Positions 7,610 through 8,965 of a stretch of 8,965 bases of DNA are shown here, in pieces. A program made the translations under genes and the position numbers. The DNA comes from Verrucomicrobiales bacterium. GTDB lineage: Bacteria; Verrucomicrobiota; Verrucomicrobiia; Limisphaerales; UBA1096. The notes under the pieces are model-generated. The model did not search any database. It was not told where the DNA came from and saw nothing but the letters and a program-made list of their open reading frames with translations. The DNA is taken from NCBI GenBank assembly GCA_011523195.1, contig WTHH01000457.1, positions 1 through 8,965 of the forward strand, read 5' to 3'. Position 1 is the first letter of the stretch, and every line of letters starts with the position of its first letter.

Positions 7610-8698
7610 TTATGGCTCCAAAACTTCCAACACATCGGTGACTTCAAACATGTCGAAGTTCGTATTGCGATGAAGCATCCCGACGCGGATGATGTCGTTC
7701 GGCAAAAGGCTGTTAAATTTGTCGGCATGGTCATTGTAAAAACCGCTTACGCGAATACGCTTCCCCATGATGCTCTTCGGTGCAGTAGCCTTGTTGGCAT
7801 CGGCCACGCTTACGACTTCATCCACAAGCATCAGCAATTCATAGCCGCCGCTTTCCAGAATTTTCCCCTTAAGCGTCCCGGCAAATCCACGGAATGTCTC
7901 AGGAGGGACGCCATGAGCATCTGGGCTGAACGGGACAGCACGCTCAAGTACATTGAATTTATGTGCGAAAGAAAGTGTCTGGTTTTCAAACGAATAACCA
8001 CCGGTTCTAACCTTGAGCGTCTGCCCTTTTCTTATGAGTAGGAGGTTATCTCTGAATTGCCCGGACACCCCTGTCACCTTGACCGTCTTCCCCATGATCG
8101 CGTCCCGAACCTTAACGCTGCCGTTTCGATTCACCGTGGCGTAGTCGACATCCATGGTAAATTCCCCCAGCTCGATGTCCTTGGATTTCATCCGGCCGAT
8201 GACGATGGAGTAAAAATTTGCCGCCCCGCCCTTGCCGCCCTTTTTTCTAATCGCGAATTTTTCTCCCTTTTTGGCCGCTCCTTTGTCGTTGCTCGTCTTT
8301 CTTGTCAATCCGTCATCAATCCGGATCACGACGGCCCCTTTTTTTAGATCGCCAAATTTAGAAGTTAGGCTTTCTCCGGTGAAAGTGACCTTGGGCCATT
8401 TTCTTTTGTCCTTCCCCTTGGAAGGCACGATGATCGCCGCCTTGTATTGGCCATCGTCACCTTTTCCCTCGCCGACGAAGTAGCCATTGATGGAGAGTCC
8501 AGTAGTAGCGCCCATTTCGCCGGATTCGGCCGCCTTATACTTGGCCGTGGCCTCTTCCCGTGTCATCTCGCCTGCGATAACGGCTGCCTTGAGTTTTGCC
8601 CCGAGTGCCTTGAGGTCGACTGCATCATCGGCGACCACACTGCTGGCGAGTGCGATTGAGCCTGAGAAAATCAGGCGGGATAGGAGTTTGTTTTTCAT
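7610..8698 (-). CDS. Exported protein of unknown function with WPxxxFTGE domain and duplicated beta-rich C-terminus
   Basis: A 362-residue protein that I do not recognise as a named family. Residues 1-23 form a Sec signal peptide (IFSGSIALASSVVA). Residues 27-60 are helical and charged (LKALGAKLKAAVIAGEMT...), resembling the repeats of the gene just upstream. Residues 67-132 form a small domain (GYFVGEG; DDGQY; K100-WPKVTFTGES-110; VVIRIDDG) also found at the C-terminus of the beta-propeller protein in this cluster. A Lys/Gly-rich linker covers 133-160. Residues about 163-362 look like a tandem duplication, each half containing IMGK-x-[VI]-[KR]-V-[TS]-G (201-210 and 310-319) and ending in VLER or VLEP. 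The 'GK.V.V.G' pattern suggests OB-fold-like barrels, but this is inference. It starts 36 bases after the upstream frame without a Shine-Dalgarno sequence, and ends 30 bases before the cytochrome gene. A binding or structural role beside the heme protein is likelier than an enzyme. Confidence 0.85.
   Translation of the reverse strand: MKNKLLSRLIFSGSIALASSVVADDAVDLKALGAKLKAAVIAGEMTREEATAKYKAAESGEMGATTGLSINGYFVGEGKGDDGQYKAAIIVPSKGKDKRKWPKVTFTGESLTSKFGDLKKGAVVIRIDDGLTRKTSNDKGAAKKGEKFAIRKKGGKGGAANFYSIVIGRMKSKDIELGEFTMDVDYATVNRNGSVKVRDAIMGKTVKVTGVSGQFRDNLLLIRKGQTLKVRTGGYSFENQTLSFAHKFNVLERAVPFSPDAHGVPPETFRGFAGTLKGKILESGGYELLMLVDEVVSVADANKATAPKSIMGKRIRVSGFYNDHADKFNSLLPNDIIRVGMLHRNTNFDMFEVTDVLEVLEP
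7613..8212 (-). repeat. Diverged internal protein duplication (two OB-like units)
   Basis: Unit A is about residues 163-253 and unit B about 270-362 of the exported protein. They align around IMGK-x-[VI]-[KR]-V-[TS]-G. Further along, RKGQTLKV matches PNDIIRV, and the units end in FNVLER and VLEVLEP. Identity is low outside these anchors, so this is a protein-level repeat and not a DNA repeat. Confidence 0.5.
8303..8500 (-). other. WPxxxFTGE domain, copy in the exported protein
   Basis: Residues about 67-132, with W101-P-K-V-T-F-T-G-E109 as the core and a closing VVIRIDDG strand. It aligns with residues 455-518 of the beta-propeller protein encoded at 3376-4956. The family is unnamed to my knowledge. 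Confidence 0.6.
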
Positions 8699-8734
8699 GA
8701 TGTAAATTGTTTTCGAACCAAGCGCCTGGGCGGG

Positions 8735-8965
8735 CTATTTCCGTTTCTTCTCCTTGGGCGCTTTTACCTTGTCGAGTTTTCGAGCCTGCTTCAACTCGGA
8801 AAGCGAAGCCTTCAGTGACTTGTCATCAAGACGGCTCAACGCCTCGTAGGAGCGACTGTCGATCAGTCCGTTTTCTAGCATCGAAGCGAGTCTGGCGCGT
8901 TAACCAGATATTTTACCATTTATCATGTCGACTTTCAACTCAGCGGATGACTGTGAAATTTTTCC
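8735..8965 (-). pseudogene. Tail of a 16-residue helical-repeat gene interrupted by in-frame TAA (N-terminus off the window)
   Basis: The frame enters at 8965 as GKISQSSAELKVDMIN, continues GKISG, meets TAA at 8902-8900, then carries on in the same frame as RARLASMLEN, GLIDSRSYEALSRLDD and a Lys-rich tail (KAPKEKKRK) to TAG at 8737-8735. Counting the stop as one residue, the sequence forms three 16-residue repeats that start at 8965, 8917 and 8869, each opening with G-[KL]-I-[SD] and with Met/Leu and Asn/Asp near the end. The register is kept across the TAA, which argues that this was one gene and that the stop is a nonsense change (for example CAA to TAA) or a sequence error. Alternatively the upstream gene truly ends at 8900, and a 48-codon frame from ATG 8881 is either re-initiated or dead. 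Residues after the stop remain free of stops for 54 codons. Function unknown. It lies 36 bases upstream of the next gene. Confidence 0.6.

Noticed and set aside
8718..8729. Imperfect inverted repeat (CCAGGCGCTTGG on the coding strand) between the interrupted gene and the exported protein
   Set aside because: Short, with a G-T pair and no T run after it; not supported as a terminator or operator.
1..8965. Defence system, prophage or mobile element
   Set aside because: I see no nuclease, transposase, integrase, toxin-antitoxin or phage structural motifs, and no terminal repeats; all recognisable genes are exported PVC housekeeping or accessory families.

Overview
The window is a run of co-oriented genes, all read on the minus strand (right to left), and every recognisable product carries an export signal. 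The gene families are a planctomycete-type cytochrome protein with DUF1549 and DUF1553, a DUF1501 protein, a PQQ-like beta-propeller, an ankyrin lipoprotein and a CotH-kinase protein with a nested galactose-binding-like domain. This combination points to a Planctomycetota or Verrucomicrobiota (PVC) genome; I cannot decide between the two phyla. None of the six recognisable start codons has a clear Shine-Dalgarno sequence in the usual place, which fits that lineage.

Layout in transcription order: (1) 8965-8735, the tail of a gene made of 16-residue helical repeats, interrupted by an in-frame TAA (probable pseudogene or truncated gene, cut by the window edge); (2) 8698-7610, an exported protein of unknown function with a helical N-terminus, a 'WPxxxFTGE' domain and a duplicated beta-rich C-terminal unit; (3) 7579-4970, a large cytochrome-type protein with three heme-binding-like motifs, a bacterial Ig-like segment, DUF1549 and DUF1553; (4) 4956-3376, a secreted PQQ-like beta-propeller whose C-terminal extension is the same 'WPxxxFTGE' domain as in gene 2; (5) 3332-2046, a Tat-exported DUF1501 protein of the alkaline phosphatase/sulfatase fold; (6) 2049-1459, an AT-rich ankyrin-repeat lipoprotein overlapping gene 5 by ATGA; (7) 1394-1, a CotH-kinase-family protein cut by the left edge. 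Gaps are 36, 30, 13, 43, -4 and 64 bases, so this looks like one operon with no visible terminator. No stretch over 300 bases lacks a gene. I see no tRNA, rRNA, CRISPR or insertion sequence.

How they may work together (inference): DUF1549/DUF1553 and DUF1501 genes are habitual neighbours in PVC genomes and are thought to act in the periplasm or at the cell surface. The most specific clue to a joint system is the small domain shared by the unknown protein (gene 2) and the beta-propeller (gene 4), on either side of the heme protein. It suggests that these exported proteins bind a common partner or assemble together. I see no defence, phage or transposition genes. The exciting part, if any, is this uncharacterised exported module rather than a classical system.
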